Part shown: positions 50,313-60,546 of the stretch, piece by piece | Layout of the letters: each line of letters opens with the position of its first letter | How positions within the stretch are numbered: the stretch's first letter is position 1 | From: Tatumella ptyseos ATCC 33301 | GTDB taxonomy: Bacteria; Pseudomonadota; Gammaproteobacteria; Enterobacterales; Enterobacteriaceae | Reading direction: 5' to 3' | NCBI RefSeq assembly: GCF_000735525.1 | Contig: NZ_JMPR01000008.1 | Location: 62,001 to 126,000, forward strand | DNA length: 64,000 bases | The notes under the pieces: model-generated | Databases searched by the model: none | What the model saw: only the letters and a program-made list of their open reading frames with translations | Told to the model about the DNA's origin: nothing | Program-made: the position numbers and the translations under genes

Positions 50313-52424
50313 TCAGGAGACGACACGGGACAACTCAATCACCCGGTCTGCACTGGCAATGGTTGAAGGGCGATGAGCAATAAAGATACGGGTGATTTTT
50401 AATTCACGAATAGAGGCGTTGACCCTGGCTTCATTGTCGAGATCGAGATGGCTGGTCGCTTCATCGAGGAACAGTATGGCCGGGCGGCGGTAGAGAGCCC
50501 TGGCAATCAGTAAACGCTGTTTCTGGCCTCCGGACAGGCTACCCCCCAGTTCACTGACCAGGGTTTCGTATCCCATCGGCATTTGCATTATTTCATCATG
50601 GATATGACTGCTTTGCGCACAAGAAATTATCCGGTCCGGGTCTCTCTGCTCACTAAAGCTGGAAATATTTTCGGCAATAGATCCGGCGAATAACTTATCC
50701 TCCTGCAACACACAGGCAATACAGTCACGATAATTATTCAGTCCGGCGCCGCTGATATCAATACCGTTAAAAAGTACATTCCCGGTATCAGATGACAGTA
50801 ATCCGCTCATCACTTTCATGAGTGTGGTTTTACCCGACCCCGAAGGCCCCGTGATCGCGACACTTTCTCCGGCGGCGACCAGGAAGCTGACACCTGAAAA
50901 AACAGGCCGGCTCAGTTTGTCATACTGATACCCCAAGTCCCGCACCTGCAGGCTGGCCGCTTCGTCTGGCGGGCAAAGTCTTCTTGCAGGCTGGTATACC
51001 TCGGTTTCCTGCAGGACAATATCGGCAATCCTGTCGTTATGTAATGCCAGCATTCTTAACTGCAACACCATATCTATCAGTGCCGAAGCGCGCTCAGAAA
51101 ACTGCCCGCGGTAGGCATTAAAGGCCACAAACATCCCCAGCGTCATCTGCCCGTCAATGACCATTGATGCACCCAGCCACAGGATGATCACCTGATCAAG
51201 GGTGGAGATCAGCGCGTTAACGCCGCCAAATAACATATCAAGACGCGTCATCCGGATACCGGCGTTAGTCGTATCAATATTCAGGTTAAGCCAGAATCTG
51301 GAACGTATTTCTGTTAATCCCAGCACCTTTAGTGTACTGATCCCGTAAAGCGTCTCCATAAAATGGGACCCGGCACGGGCCTCTTTGACAATGTGCTCTT
51401 CCTGGGCCTGGCGGTAGCGCTGATAAGTCGACAGACGTAATACCATATAGATCAACGTAAATCCCAGTACGACTGCAATTAACCAGCCACCGTATAACAG
51501 CATCATCACGAATACGCCGACAGAAACAATAACATCGATAGTCCCGCTCACCAGACTACTGGTCAGGGTGGAGCGGATAGTATCCAGCGACGAAAAACGG
51601 GACTGGATATCGCCGAGCTTACGTTTTTCAAAGTAGGCCAGCGGCAGCCGGAGTAAGTGATCCATCAGCCCGGTCTTCCATTGAATATCGATCAGTGACT
51701 GCATGACCAGCGACGTCCAGGCCCGCAGCATACTGATAAAGGTGCGGAACAGGATAAATGTCAGCAGTCCGAGGCAGATCAGGCCCAGCAGATCATGATC
51801 CCGGGCAATGATGACATGATCCATCACCAACTGGGTGCCCATCGGGATCAGGAGATTGACCGCTTCTACCAGTAACGATAAACAGAAGATCCGGATCAGA
51901 AAGCCCGGTAATCCGCTGATATTTTTCATCAGCGATCGCAGGTTCAGTTTTGAACGGGCTTTAACCGGAATAAACTCACTATCCGGCCAGACTTCCAGCG
52001 CCACACCGGAGAAATGGCGGGAGATTTCAGTAAGACCAACCATTCTGCGACCAAATGCCGGGTCATGGATAATAAAACGCCCCCGCTTCACCGCCACCAG
52101 CACCACAAAGTGACTCATATCCCAGTGCAGCAGACAGGGTCTTTTGAGCTGGCAGATTTCATCAATATCCAGCGACAGAGGACGTGTTTTTAAGGACAGT
52201 TGCCCGGCGATATGAATGATAGTGGCCAGGGTCGCGCCGTGCGACGAGATACCAAAGCGACGACGCATATTGAGCAGGTCGATGTCCATCCCGAAGTAAC
52301 GACACACCATGACCAGACACGCCAGACCGCATTCAGAAGCCTCCGTTTGCAGAATGCGGGGAACCCGTCGCCAGGGCGACAGCTGGATCCGCCGGATGAT
52401 GTCATTAAAGAATTCATTATTCAT
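50313..52424 (-). CDS. Peptidase-containing microcin ABC exporter, CvaB/MchF-like
   Basis: A 703-residue exporter with three parts. The N-terminal C39 peptidase has catalytic Cys32 in TEASECGLACLVMV, His in SHFVVL (about 106) and Asp in IHDPAFG (about 122). The six-helix transmembrane domain spans about 165-450. The ATPase has Walker A GPSGSGKTTL, signature LSGGQKQRLLIARAL and Walker B ILFLDEATSHLD. It would cut a double-glycine-type leader and export the peptide through TolC with the adaptor. It overlaps the adaptor gene by 8 nt. Confidence 0.9.
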   Translation of the reverse strand: MNNEFFNDIIRRIQLSPWRRVPRILQTEASECGLACLVMVCRYFGMDIDLLNMRRRFGISSHGATLATIIHIAGQLSLKTRPLSLDIDEICQLKRPCLLHWDMSHFVVLVAVKRGRFIIHDPAFGRRMVGLTEISRHFSGVALEVWPDSEFIPVKARSKLNLRSLMKNISGLPGFLIRIFCLSLLVEAVNLLIPMGTQLVMDHVIIARDHDLLGLICLGLLTFILFRTFISMLRAWTSLVMQSLIDIQWKTGLMDHLLRLPLAYFEKRKLGDIQSRFSSLDTIRSTLTSSLVSGTIDVIVSVGVFVMMLLYGGWLIAVVLGFTLIYMVLRLSTYQRYRQAQEEHIVKEARAGSHFMETLYGISTLKVLGLTEIRSRFWLNLNIDTTNAGIRMTRLDMLFGGVNALISTLDQVIILWLGASMVIDGQMTLGMFVAFNAYRGQFSERASALIDMVLQLRMLALHNDRIADIVLQETEVYQPARRLCPPDEAASLQVRDLGYQYDKLSRPVFSGVSFLVAAGESVAITGPSGSGKTTLMKVMSGLLSSDTGNVLFNGIDISGAGLNNYRDCIACVLQEDKLFAGSIAENISSFSEQRDPDRIISCAQSSHIHDEIMQMPMGYETLVSELGGSLSGGQKQRLLIARALYRRPAILFLDEATSHLDLDNEARVNASIRELKITRIFIAHRPSTIASADRVIELSRVVS

Positions 52425-53709
52425 GTAAAGGCCCGCTCAGACTCCGCCTGATGTCATAATAAGGTGCCAGGATCCATTGATATAATGGCCGGCTTTCCAG
52501 GAACAACGTGGTCTCTGCTTTCATCCCGTTAGACCAGCTCATAGGTTTGCCCTGAAACCGGAAGTCTCCGCTTTCCAGTGCGACTATCGTCTTATAATAG
52601 GATTGGGTTACCCCCTGGCTGATACCGGTCGCACTACTGCTATACATTGCCAGCTCTTTCTGGCCTGCCGGTATCTGTGAGACTGACCTGATTTTTCCCG
52701 GAAACTGCCCGAATTTTTCAAAAGGATAGGCTTCAAACCGAAGATTCACGCTATCGCCCGGAGAGACATACGGCAGGCTGCTGTCCGTTAGCCAGAGGAT
52801 CAATGAAAAGTCCGGGTCTCCGGCCGGCATCACCTGCGCCAGACTGTCACCGGTTGAAACCATCTGCCCCACGGTATACACCATGTTTTCGATAGTCCCG
52901 TCTTCCGGGGCATTAATAATTAAGGTGCCACTGGCGTTAACTTCGGCCAGCTGGCGTTCAAGCTCGCTGCGCTTTAAGGCATACTCCGCTGACTGATTAT
53001 CGAAATCAGCAGATTTTGTAGCGATTTCCGTTTCCAGATTAATTATCTGCAGGCTCTCCTGGATTGCCTGAGTATTCAGGCTCTGCCATGCCGATTGCTG
53101 CTGGTAGAATAAATAGCGCTGGTTATTGAACTGTTCTTTATTAATTAATCCCCGCTTAAGATAATCATCATAATTACCCATGCTTTTTTTCATATCCTGC
53201 AGTCCACGGGTCGAACTGTCCATTAATGCCAGTGAGTCTTTATGCGCTTTTTTATATTTTTCCAGTTGTTGTTGCAGGTTTTCCCTGGCGGAGATTTTAT
53301 TACGATTTATTTTTTTTATAATTTCATCAATCAGTACCAGTTGCTGCCTGATAGCTTCCACACCACGCAGACTTACGTTGCCGTTCAGCGTTGTTTTACT
53401 GACATCAATCTCATATAACGGCTCCCCTTTCTTTACCTGTTGCCCGGTATCAAAATATTTCCCGGAAATAACACCCTGCCAGGGCGAGTAAATGGTTATT
53501 GCCTGCTCCCGGGAGATAATTTCTCCCCCGACATTAACCCTGCGGGTATATTCACCAAATAAAAGCCCGCCGATAATGACAGAAAAAAAGAAGGCAGAAA
53601 AAAGCACCACCAGCCAGGCCGGACATGCTGAAATAAGCAGTGCCTTACCGAGCCACTGTGTTCTCAGATGACGGAGAGCCTCCTCCCTGAAAATCGAATT
53701 TCCTTCCAT
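52417..53709 (-). CDS. HlyD-family microcin secretion adaptor, CvaA/MchE-like
   Basis: A 430-residue periplasmic adaptor with one N-terminal membrane helix (about 27-50), a lipoyl/barrel-sandwich region (RRVNVGGEIISREQAITIYS; GTLIINAPEDGTIENMVYTV), a long coiled coil (about 110-270) and the C-terminal YPFEKFGQFPGKIRSVSQIP and MKAETTLFLESRPLYQWIL segments shared with colicin V CvaA. The ATG at 53709 is preferred over a GTG five codons upstream. Confidence 0.9.
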   Translation of the reverse strand: MEGNSIFREEALRHLRTQWLGKALLISACPAWLVVLFSAFFFSVIIGGLLFGEYTRRVNVGGEIISREQAITIYSPWQGVISGKYFDTGQQVKKGEPLYEIDVSKTTLNGNVSLRGVEAIRQQLVLIDEIIKKINRNKISARENLQQQLEKYKKAHKDSLALMDSSTRGLQDMKKSMGNYDDYLKRGLINKEQFNNQRYLFYQQQSAWQSLNTQAIQESLQIINLETEIATKSADFDNQSAEYALKRSELERQLAEVNASGTLIINAPEDGTIENMVYTVGQMVSTGDSLAQVMPAGDPDFSLILWLTDSSLPYVSPGDSVNLRFEAYPFEKFGQFPGKIRSVSQIPAGQKELAMYSSSATGISQGVTQSYYKTIVALESGDFRFQGKPMSWSNGMKAETTLFLESRPLYQWILAPYYDIRRSLSGPLHE

Positions 53710-53781
53710 GGGTTCCACTATCACTTTTAAGCACTGACGGAGCCATCCCTTAAGAATGACCGATCCTGATAACCTGATCTG

Positions 53782-53809
53782 AAAAAAGGTGCCAGATCTC
53801 TGGCACCTT
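53782..53809 (-). terminator. Intrinsic terminator after the microcin precursor gene
   Basis: On the minus strand GGTGCCAG, loop AGAT, CTGGCACC then six Ts, 18 nt past the precursor stop. It would release most transcripts before the export genes, favouring the peptide over its machinery. Confidence 0.92.
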
Positions 53810-53826
53810 GGAGGGATAGTCAGTGA

Positions 53827-54048
53827 CTATTTATCGCGTAATAATTTAATCGCGGAGGTCACAAAGCTGAAGGCAGATTCGAGAGTCAGCCCCAGGTTAG
53901 TTCCAACGGCAGAAGCGTTTGCTACCGAGTTTTTCAGGCCCAGCACTTTCATTGCACCACCAAGAGTGCTACCGATATTACCCAGAGAATCTGCCAGTGC
54001 GCCCGCACCAGAAACGCATTCCACTTCAACGTGAGTTAATTCTTTCAT
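53827..54048 (-). CDS. Candidate class II microcin precursor
   Basis: A 73-residue peptide with leader MKELTHVEVECVSGA, which closely follows the class II microcin leader pattern (hydrophobic positions at 4 and 12, acid at 3 and 8-10, Ser-Gly-Ala at 13-15). Cleavage after Gly14-Ala15 would yield 58 residues beginning GALADSLGNIG, with eight Gly and eight Ala, no Cys, Pro or Trp, net charge about +2, and no serine-rich siderophore tail. The GxxxG-like glycine pattern would suit a membrane-active helix. AAGGAAT is 7 nt upstream. No known microcin with this mature part comes to mind. Confidence 0.85.
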   Translation of the reverse strand: MKELTHVEVECVSGAGALADSLGNIGSTLGGAMKVLGLKNSVANASAVGTNLGLTLESAFSFVTSAIKLLRDK

Positions 54049-54479
54049 AGATTATTCCTTTTTTATAAAAATCCCTAAGAGTATGAAACACGCAATGACA
54101 TACGTCCCCGTCAGTTATACACCGGTCCGTACCGTTATCATTTGCGTACAGGAAATATACCTGACGATTATTTTAATGCAATATATCCGCACACACACAT
54201 CCGGAAAGCAAAATACAGAGTCATTTTATAATTAAGAAATATACCGGGATAAAAAAAGGAAAACTGATTAAATACTGCCACAAAAAGGAAACTGACGTCA
54301 TGATTATTTCACTCCCGAAGAGAATATCCGGAATTCAAAATCATACAGGGGTAAATTATCAGAGTATTTCACCCGAATGCATTCAATAAAAATGAACGCC
54401 ATGAATAATATACAAAGCCTTCACTATCACGTATCGATAGAAGAGCCTGCCGGTTTTCACCGCCAGGCCCGTCAGCGTA
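54049..54479. other. A+T-rich control region upstream of the microcin gene
   Basis: 431 nt holding the promoter of the microcin gene. I found only tiny frames: 18 codons on the minus strand near 54224 and a 29-codon plus-strand frame from 54300 (MIISLPKRISGI) with AAGGAAACT upstream. Neither resembles a two-helix microcin immunity protein. An immunity gene is therefore not evident here. Confidence 0.55.
54445..54468 (-). terminator. Hairpin after the MFS gene
   Basis: GCCTGCCGGT (54445-54454) and ACCGCCAGGC (54459-54468) pair with one mismatch around a TTTC loop, 12 nt after the MFS stop. The following T-tract is short. Confidence 0.55.
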
Positions 54480-55718
54480 TTAACCAATCGCCCCCAGAGC
54501 ATCATCCGTTCCCCGGGTACGGGGTAATAAAAACAGCGTTGCCAGAACATCGACCACATAGATCAGTGCCAGCAGAGTTATCGCCGCCGTGAAAGACCAT
54601 TCTGACGCAAGCGAGCCGATGACCAGGGGTCCCAGCCCTCCGACGGCGCGCCCGGCATTGAATAATACATTCTGCGCAGTCGCCCGGGCGGCGACCGGGA
54701 ATGTATCAGAGATGAGAGCACCGTAACCACCGATCATGCCGTTCACGAACATCCCCATCACCGCACCGGCAAGCAGCATCAGCGAGGGGTCGGTAAGCCT
54801 TGCATACACCACCACCATAACCACCGCCCCTAATTGATACAGGATAAAGATTTTCCAGCGGGCAAAACGGTCGGCCAGTATTCCAAATAACCCGATACCC
54901 AGTGTCATGCCTATAACGGTGACGGCTGTCCAGATCCCCGATTTTGTCAGCGTAAAACCAAAGTTCGCGGAAAGATAACCCGGCATCCAGATCATCAGCC
55001 CGTAATAGCCAAAATTTTGCACCGAACAAAGAATAAAAATACCTATGCTGGCTTTTGCCGTCATTCTGTCTTTAAAGAGTAATTTAAGACGAGACGTAAA
55101 GGCGAGAGGCGTAGGTTCGGCCGGCTGACGGGCAAATGCGTCAGGTTCACCTAATCCATGACGGATAACAAAAGAAAACAGTGCAGGAATAAGCCCCACC
55201 AGGAACATTCCGCGCCAGCCGATATAAGGTAGCAATACTGGCGTCAGTACAGCGGCCATCAGTACACCTGCCTGCCAGCCAATACCCACCCATGCCGATG
55301 CACGGTTACGTTTACTGGCAGGCCAGACTTCCGCAATCAGTGCCATACCTATCCCGAACTCCCCCCCGAGCCCGACACCGGCCAGTGTCCGGTAGACCAG
55401 TAGATCCGGATAGCCTCTGGCGACAGCGCATAATCCGGTGAATACAGAAAACATCAGGATAGTCAGCGAAAGTATTTTGATCCGCCCGAAACGGTCACTC
55501 AGATGACCAAAAATAATCCCTCCTATCACCGCCCCTATCAGAGTCCAGGTCACCAGAGAACCGGCCTGTGAATAATTGAGCGACAGAGAAAGACTGATCG
55601 CCGGTAACATAAACCCGAGGATGAGCAGATCAAAACCATCCATCGCATAACCACTGATCGCCGCGAGCATTGCTTTCGCTGGCGTCACTCTTTTTTTCTT
55701 ACGCACGTGTGTATCCAT
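54480..55718 (-). CDS. MFS permease, AAHS (aromatic acid:H+ symporter)-like
   Basis: A 412-residue major facilitator with twelve helices. The motif DGFDLLILGFMLP in helix 1, HLSDRFGRIK between helices 2 and 3, and GGEFGIGMALIAEVWPASKRNRA are typical of the AAHS/SHS branch (PcaK, MhpT relatives). No aromatic-acid catabolic genes adjoin it, so its substrate is open. Its position next to the microcin gene raises an untested possibility of a link. Confidence 0.78.
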   Translation of the reverse strand: MDTHVRKKKRVTPAKAMLAAISGYAMDGFDLLILGFMLPAISLSLSLNYSQAGSLVTWTLIGAVIGGIIFGHLSDRFGRIKILSLTILMFSVFTGLCAVARGYPDLLVYRTLAGVGLGGEFGIGMALIAEVWPASKRNRASAWVGIGWQAGVLMAAVLTPVLLPYIGWRGMFLVGLIPALFSFVIRHGLGEPDAFARQPAEPTPLAFTSRLKLLFKDRMTAKASIGIFILCSVQNFGYYGLMIWMPGYLSANFGFTLTKSGIWTAVTVIGMTLGIGLFGILADRFARWKIFILYQLGAVVMVVVYARLTDPSLMLLAGAVMGMFVNGMIGGYGALISDTFPVAARATAQNVLFNAGRAVGGLGPLVIGSLASEWSFTAAITLLALIYVVDVLATLFLLPRTRGTDDALGAIG

Positions 55719-55794
55719 TTTTACGGAAGGTATTCAGGTGGAGGAAGTATAAAAAGGATGGGGCAGACAAGCTATGGATAGATTAATACACCAG

Positions 55795-55822
55795 CCGCTG
55801 CTATCCGGGCGGATAGCAGCGG
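55795..55822 (-). terminator. Hairpin after phoU
   Basis: CCGCTGCTATCC (55795-55806) and GGATAGCAGCGG (55811-55822) are perfect 12-bp complements around GGGC, 11 nt after the phoU stop. There is no T-tract on the minus strand. Confidence 0.6.
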
Positions 55823-55833
55823 GATAATGCCTG

Positions 55834-56559
55834 TTACTCCGGAAGGTTATCTCCGGCTAATAACTGGTCCAGCTTATCGCCACCCAGGTGGCGGAAATCC
55901 TGACCTTTGACAAAATAAAAAATAATTTCGCAGATATTCTGACAACGATCGCCAATACGCTCGATAGCACGGGCACAGAAAAGTGCCGTCAGTACGCTAG
56001 GGATAGTCCGCGGATCTTCCATCATATAGGTCATCAGCTGGCGGATAATGCCTTCATACTCTTTATCCACCTTTTTATCTTCACGATAAATCTCGATAGC
56101 CGCGTTCAGGTCCATACGTGTAAACGCATCCAGAACATCGTGCAGCATCTGTACCGCATGACGGCCGAGAGACTCCAGACTCACCAGCAGCGGCTGGTGG
56201 TTCTGACCGAATTTTTCAAGCGCAGTACGACTGATCTTTTCAGCCACATCCCCAATGCGCTCCAGTTCGGAGATAGTCTTAATGATAGCCATCACCATAC
56301 GTAAATCGCTGGCCGTCGGCTGACGTTTAGCAATAATCCGGACACAATGATCATCAATATCGACTTCCATCATATTCACTTTCTGGTCGTCATTAATCAC
56401 CCGCTGAGCCAGTTCACTGTCCATATTCTGCATGGCCGTGATGGCGTCGGTCAGTTGTTGCTCAACCAGCCCCCCCATAATCATGACCTGGGTCCGGATA
56501 TGCTCCAGCTCAGCATTAAACTGCCCGGAAATGTGTTTATTTAAATTCAGACTATCCAT
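55834..56559 (-). CDS. phoU: Phosphate-signalling regulator PhoU
   Basis: A 241-residue all-helical protein (E. coli 241) made of two similar three-helix bundles (about 10-115 and 120-225), with metal-binding patterns such as [12 protein letters not shown] and [12 protein letters not shown]. It links PstB to PhoR, turning off the Pho response in high phosphate. It is the last gene of pstSCAB-phoU with a 71-nt gap after pstB. Confidence 0.97.
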   Translation of the reverse strand: MDSLNLNKHISGQFNAELEHIRTQVMIMGGLVEQQLTDAITAMQNMDSELAQRVINDDQKVNMMEVDIDDHCVRIIAKRQPTASDLRMVMAIIKTISELERIGDVAEKISRTALEKFGQNHQPLLVSLESLGRHAVQMLHDVLDAFTRMDLNAAIEIYREDKKVDKEYEGIIRQLMTYMMEDPRTIPSVLTALFCARAIERIGDRCQNICEIIFYFVKGQDFRHLGGDKLDQLLAGDNLPE

Positions 56560-56630
56560 GGTGTTCTCCAGTATCGCAATCGCTCTCTGTCATGCAGAGG
56601 GTGGCAAAGGGTCAGGGGCATGGCCGGGGC

Positions 56631-57410
56631 TCAGCCGTAGCGGCCTGTAATATAGTCTTCGGTTTGTTTCCGGGCCGGTTTGGTAAACAGCGTATCGGTA
56701 TCACAGAATTCAATCAGTTCGCCCATATACATAAAGGCAGTATGGTCAGAACAACGCGCGGCCTGTTGCATATTATGAGTCACAATCACCACGGTATAAT
56801 CCCGTTTTAATTCACTGATCAGCTCTTCAATACGTCCGGTAGAAATCGGGTCGAGGGCTGAGCAGGGCTCATCAAGTAACAGAACTTCCGGACGAATGGC
56901 GATACCGCGGGCAATACACAAACGTTGCTGCTGTCCCCCCGACAGACTATAGCCACTCTGATTCAGCTTATCTTTGGTTTCCGTCCACAGGGCCGCTTTG
57001 GTCAAAGCCCATTGCACACGTTCGTCCATTTCGGCACGGGACAACTTCTCAAATAAACGAACACCAAACGCGATATTATCGTAGATAGACATCGGGAAAG
57101 GTGTCGGCTTCTGAAAGACCATCCCGACACGGGCACGTAATAACGCGATATCCTGGCTATTTTCGAGAATATTTTCACCGTCCAGCAGGATCTGTCCTTC
57201 GGCACGCTGCTCCGGATAGAGCTGATACATTTTGTTCAGCGTACGCAGCAGCGTTGATTTGCCACAACCGGAAGGCCCGATAAATGCGGTCACTTCGTTG
57301 CGAGCAATATCCAGATTAATATTTTTCAGCGCGTGAAATTTACCGTAATGGAAGTTCAGGTCACGGACCTGAATTTTAGCTGCCGCTGCATTAATTTGTG
57401 CCATATTCAT
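56631..57410 (-). CDS. pstB: Phosphate ABC transporter ATP-binding protein PstB
   Basis: A 259-residue ATPase (E. coli 257). Walker [10 protein letters not shown], the signature [16 protein letters not shown] and Walker [14 protein letters not shown] are intact. It powers the PstAC pore and takes part in phosphate sensing. A 46-nt gap separates it from pstA. Confidence 0.97.
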   Translation of the reverse strand: MNMAQINAAAAKIQVRDLNFHYGKFHALKNINLDIARNEVTAFIGPSGCGKSTLLRTLNKMYQLYPEQRAEGQILLDGENILENSQDIALLRARVGMVFQKPTPFPMSIYDNIAFGVRLFEKLSRAEMDERVQWALTKAALWTETKDKLNQSGYSLSGGQQQRLCIARGIAIRPEVLLLDEPCSALDPISTGRIEELISELKRDYTVVIVTHNMQQAARCSDHTAFMYMGELIEFCDTDTLFTKPARKQTEDYITGRYG

Positions 57411-57456
57411 GCTTCGTCTCTCTTATCCCGGCGCCGCATCCGCCACGCCGTAAAAA

Positions 57457-58344
57457 TTAGTGTTTACGCTTAGTAAAAATAACCCGTGCCAGGATGTTCA
57501 GCAGCAAGACACACAGGGTAATAATCAGCACGCCCGCCCAGGCCAGACTTTGCCATTGAGGAAAAGGACTCATCGCAAATTTATAAATGGTCACCGGCAG
57601 GTTAGCCAGTGGCTGCATCATGTCGGTGCTCCAGAACTGGTTTGACAGCGCTGTAAACAGTAAGGGCGCCGTTTCGCCGGCAATACGGGCAATCGCCAGC
57701 AATACTCCGGTCATAATGCCGGAAACGGAAGCTTTCAGCGTAATGGCCAGGATCATTCGCCACTTCGGCGTCCCCAGTGCATAAGCGGCCTCGCGCATCG
57801 TATCCGGTACCAGCTTCATCATGTTTTCTGTGGTACGGATAACAATCGGTACCTGTAACAATGCCAGCGCCAGTACACCTGCCCAACCGGAGAAATGGTG
57901 CATCTTTGCAACAACCAGCGTATAGACAAACAACCCGATCACTATCGAAGGCGCTGATAGCAGGATATCGTTAATAAAACGGATGACCTCTGCCAGAAGT
58001 GATTTACGACCATATTCGGCCAGATAAATCCCTGCCAGAATACCCAGCGGGGTACCAATGACCGTAGCCCACAGGATAAGCAGACCACTACCGGCCAGGG
58101 CATTCGCCAGGCCGCCGCCATCAGTATTTGGCGGAGGCGTTGACTGAGTAAACAGATCCAGAGACAGTCCGCCCACCCCGCGTGAAACCGTGGTCCAGAG
58201 GATCCAGACCAGCCAGAACAGACCAAAAACCATGGTGAGCAGTGAAAAAAAGATCGCTATCTTATTTTTCAGGCTACGGCGTGACTGCATTTTACGGCGG
58301 GACGCCGCAAGCGCGGCCCGGGCGCCGGGATCCAACGTCGTCAT
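57457..58344 (-). CDS. pstA: Phosphate ABC transporter permease PstA
   Basis: A 295-residue inner-membrane permease with six hydrophobic segments and the loop [16 protein letters not shown] that contacts PstB. Its start overlaps the pstC stop by 4 nt. Confidence 0.97.
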   Translation of the reverse strand: MTTLDPGARAALAASRRKMQSRRSLKNKIAIFFSLLTMVFGLFWLVWILWTTVSRGVGGLSLDLFTQSTPPPNTDGGGLANALAGSGLLILWATVIGTPLGILAGIYLAEYGRKSLLAEVIRFINDILLSAPSIVIGLFVYTLVVAKMHHFSGWAGVLALALLQVPIVIRTTENMMKLVPDTMREAAYALGTPKWRMILAITLKASVSGIMTGVLLAIARIAGETAPLLFTALSNQFWSTDMMQPLANLPVTIYKFAMSPFPQWQSLAWAGVLIITLCVLLLNILARVIFTKRKH

Positions 58345-59303
58345 GAGCGGCCTCCTTCACTTTTAGCCAGGCGCAGTATCATCAGTTTGGAAATCGCCAG
58401 TACCACAAAAGTAATGAAGAACAGAATTAATCCCAGCTCCATCAATGCCGCTACGTGTAACCCGGAGGAGGCTTCCGCAAACTCATTCGCCAGCGCAGAG
58501 GTAATACTGTTGCCTGGCATATAGAGCGAGGCACTGTCCAGTTGATAGGTATTGCCGATAATAAAGGTGACGGCCATCGTTTCACCTAATGCGCGCCCCA
58601 GTCCGAGCATCACCCCCCCGATCACGCCGTTACGGGTAAAAGGCAGCACGATGTTCCAGATAACTTCCCACGTAGTACAGCCGAGTCCATAAGCAGACTC
58701 TTTCATCATCACCGGGGTTTGCTCGAAGACATCCCGCATTACCGAGGCGATGTAAGGAATGATCATAATCGCCAGGATAACGCCGGCCGCCAGGATACCG
58801 ATACCGAACGCAGGACCTGAGAATAACTGACCAATAAAAGGGACAGAAGACAGCAGGTCGCCGACCGGCGTCTGAAAATAGTTGGCAAATAAGGGAGCGA
58901 AAACAAATAGCCCCCACATGCCGTAAACAATGCTTGGGATCGCCGCCAGCAATTCAATCGCGGTGCCCAAAGGACGGCGCAGCCAGCCCGGGGAAAGTTC
59001 TGTCAGAAACAGGGCAATACCGAAGCTGACCGGTACGGCAATCAGCAGAGCTATTATTGACGTGACCACCGTTCCGTAAATAGGTACCAGCGCACCGAAC
59101 TGCTGGTTCGGGGCATCCCAGGTTTTATTCCAGAGGAAGGCAAAACCAAATTTATGGATGCTGGGCCAGGAGGAGATGATCAGGGAAACGATAATACCGC
59201 CCAGAAGTAATAATACGACCAGCGCAGCCAGCCTGACCAGTGCGCTGAAGAGGATATCGCCTTGCTTTCCGGGGGCTTTAAATGTCGGCTTTCTTTCCGC
59301 CAT
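58341..59303 (-). CDS. pstC: Phosphate ABC transporter permease PstC
   Basis: A 320-residue permease (E. coli 319) with six or more membrane segments and the loop [17 protein letters not shown]. It forms the transmembrane channel with PstA. A 74-nt gap follows pstS. Confidence 0.97.
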   Translation of the reverse strand: MAERKPTFKAPGKQGDILFSALVRLAALVVLLLLGGIIVSLIISSWPSIHKFGFAFLWNKTWDAPNQQFGALVPIYGTVVTSIIALLIAVPVSFGIALFLTELSPGWLRRPLGTAIELLAAIPSIVYGMWGLFVFAPLFANYFQTPVGDLLSSVPFIGQLFSGPAFGIGILAAGVILAIMIIPYIASVMRDVFEQTPVMMKESAYGLGCTTWEVIWNIVLPFTRNGVIGGVMLGLGRALGETMAVTFIIGNTYQLDSASLYMPGNSITSALANEFAEASSGLHVAALMELGLILFFITFVVLAISKLMILRLAKSEGGRS

Positions 59304-59377
59304 AAGAGTCTCTGCTTCACGATTAACAGGGCGGCATTAGCCGCCCATGGGGTCACATGAGTTAACGGTATTCAGCC

Positions 59378-60421
59378 TTACTGGTACAGGGCTTTTCCGT
59401 TTTCATCAGTGATATTGGTTTTCCATGCACTACGGATTTCTTCTACAACAGACGCCGGTAAAGCCGCGTAGTCCAGGCTTTCTGCAGTCTTATCACCATG
59501 GCTATAAGCCCAGTCGAAGAATTTTAACACCGCTGCGCCTTTAGTGGCATCTGACTGCTTTTTATAAACCAGGATAAAGGTGGTTGAAGAGATAGGCCAT
59601 GCATCATCGCCTTTCTGATAAGTCAGGTCCTGAGCGAATGTCTGTTTCCAGTCAGCCCCTTTCGCAGCGTTACTGAAGTTTTTCTCAGAAGGCAGGATAG
59701 CCTTACCATCTGCATCCACCAGTTTGGTATAGGTCAGGTTATTCTGTTTCGCATAAGCATACTCAACATAACCAATGGAGCCCGGCAGACGCTGTACAAA
59801 AGCGGCAACGCCATCATTCCCTTTACCGCCCAGCCCGACCGGCCAGTTCACGGTATTACCTTTCCCGATTTTATCTTTCCACTCGCTGTTCACTTTAGAC
59901 AGGAAGCTTGTGAAGACAAACGACGTCCCTGAGCCGTCTGCACGGCGAACAACATTAATATTCGAGGAAGGTAACTTAATGCCCGGGTTCAGCTTCTCGA
60001 TCGCCGGATCATTCCATTTTTTGATTTTTCCGAGATAGATGTCACCGACGGTTTCACCGTTCAGCGTCAGCTCACCGGATTTCACTCCCGGCAGGTTGAC
60101 CGCCAGAACCACACCACCGATCACCGTCGGAAACTGGAAAAGACCGTGTTTCTGCAGATCCGCATCAGAAAGTGGTGCATCAGAAGCACCGAAATCAACG
60201 GTTTTGGCAATGATTTGATTCACACCACCGGAAGAACCAATCCCCTGATAGTTCACCTGACTACCATTCGCTTTCTGGTAATCCGCAGCCCAGCGGGCAT
60301 ATATCGGGGCCGGAAAGGTACCGCCCGCGCCGGTTAAATTGGTAGCTGCAAATGCAGAAACAGCGCTCAGAGACAATGTCGCTGCCAGTACCCGGGCAAC
60401 AGTCTTATGCATCAGTGTCAT
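59378..60421 (-). CDS. pstS: Periplasmic phosphate-binding protein PstS
   Basis: A 347-residue binding protein (E. coli 346). The ATG at 60421 was chosen because CGGAGG lies about 5 nt upstream and the signal peptide then ends SAVSAFA; the longer frame begins after an anti-Shine-Dalgarno CCTCCT. The phosphate-binding segments [12 protein letters not shown] and [13 protein letters not shown] are present. It is the first gene of the pst operon, directly under PhoB boxes. Confidence 0.97.
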   Translation of the reverse strand: MTLMHKTVARVLAATLSLSAVSAFAATNLTGAGGTFPAPIYARWAADYQKANGSQVNYQGIGSSGGVNQIIAKTVDFGASDAPLSDADLQKHGLFQFPTVIGGVVLAVNLPGVKSGELTLNGETVGDIYLGKIKKWNDPAIEKLNPGIKLPSSNINVVRRADGSGTSFVFTSFLSKVNSEWKDKIGKGNTVNWPVGLGGKGNDGVAAFVQRLPGSIGYVEYAYAKQNNLTYTKLVDADGKAILPSEKNFSNAAKGADWKQTFAQDLTYQKGDDAWPISSTTFILVYKKQSDATKGAAVLKFFDWAYSHGDKTAESLDYAALPASVVEEIRSAWKTNITDENGKALYQ

Positions 60422-60496
60422 ATTCCCTCCGGGGGAGTGTATTTTCAGGCTCAATGCCAGTTTAAACGGGTTAGTCATGCTGCAGGAGGCAAAATA

Positions 60497-60546
60497 GGAC
60501 AGTTTAATGACATTAAAATGTCCGAATTATGACAGTTTTATGACAG
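60497..60546 (-). promoter_or_regulatory. Tandem PhoB boxes of the pstS promoter
   Basis: On the minus strand CTGTCAT, CTGTCAT, CGGACAT, ATGTCAT and CTGTCC recur at exact 11-bp steps, giving two full Pho boxes plus a trailing half-site. TATTTT (60496-60491) just downstream is a suitable -10. This mirrors the E. coli pstS promoter and predicts strong induction by phosphate limitation. Confidence 0.92.

Noticed and set aside
54377-54592. 71-residue plus-strand frame as the microcin immunity protein
   Set aside because: It overlaps the antisense of the MFS 3' end, is rich in His and Pro and has no membrane segment, unlike known immunity proteins.
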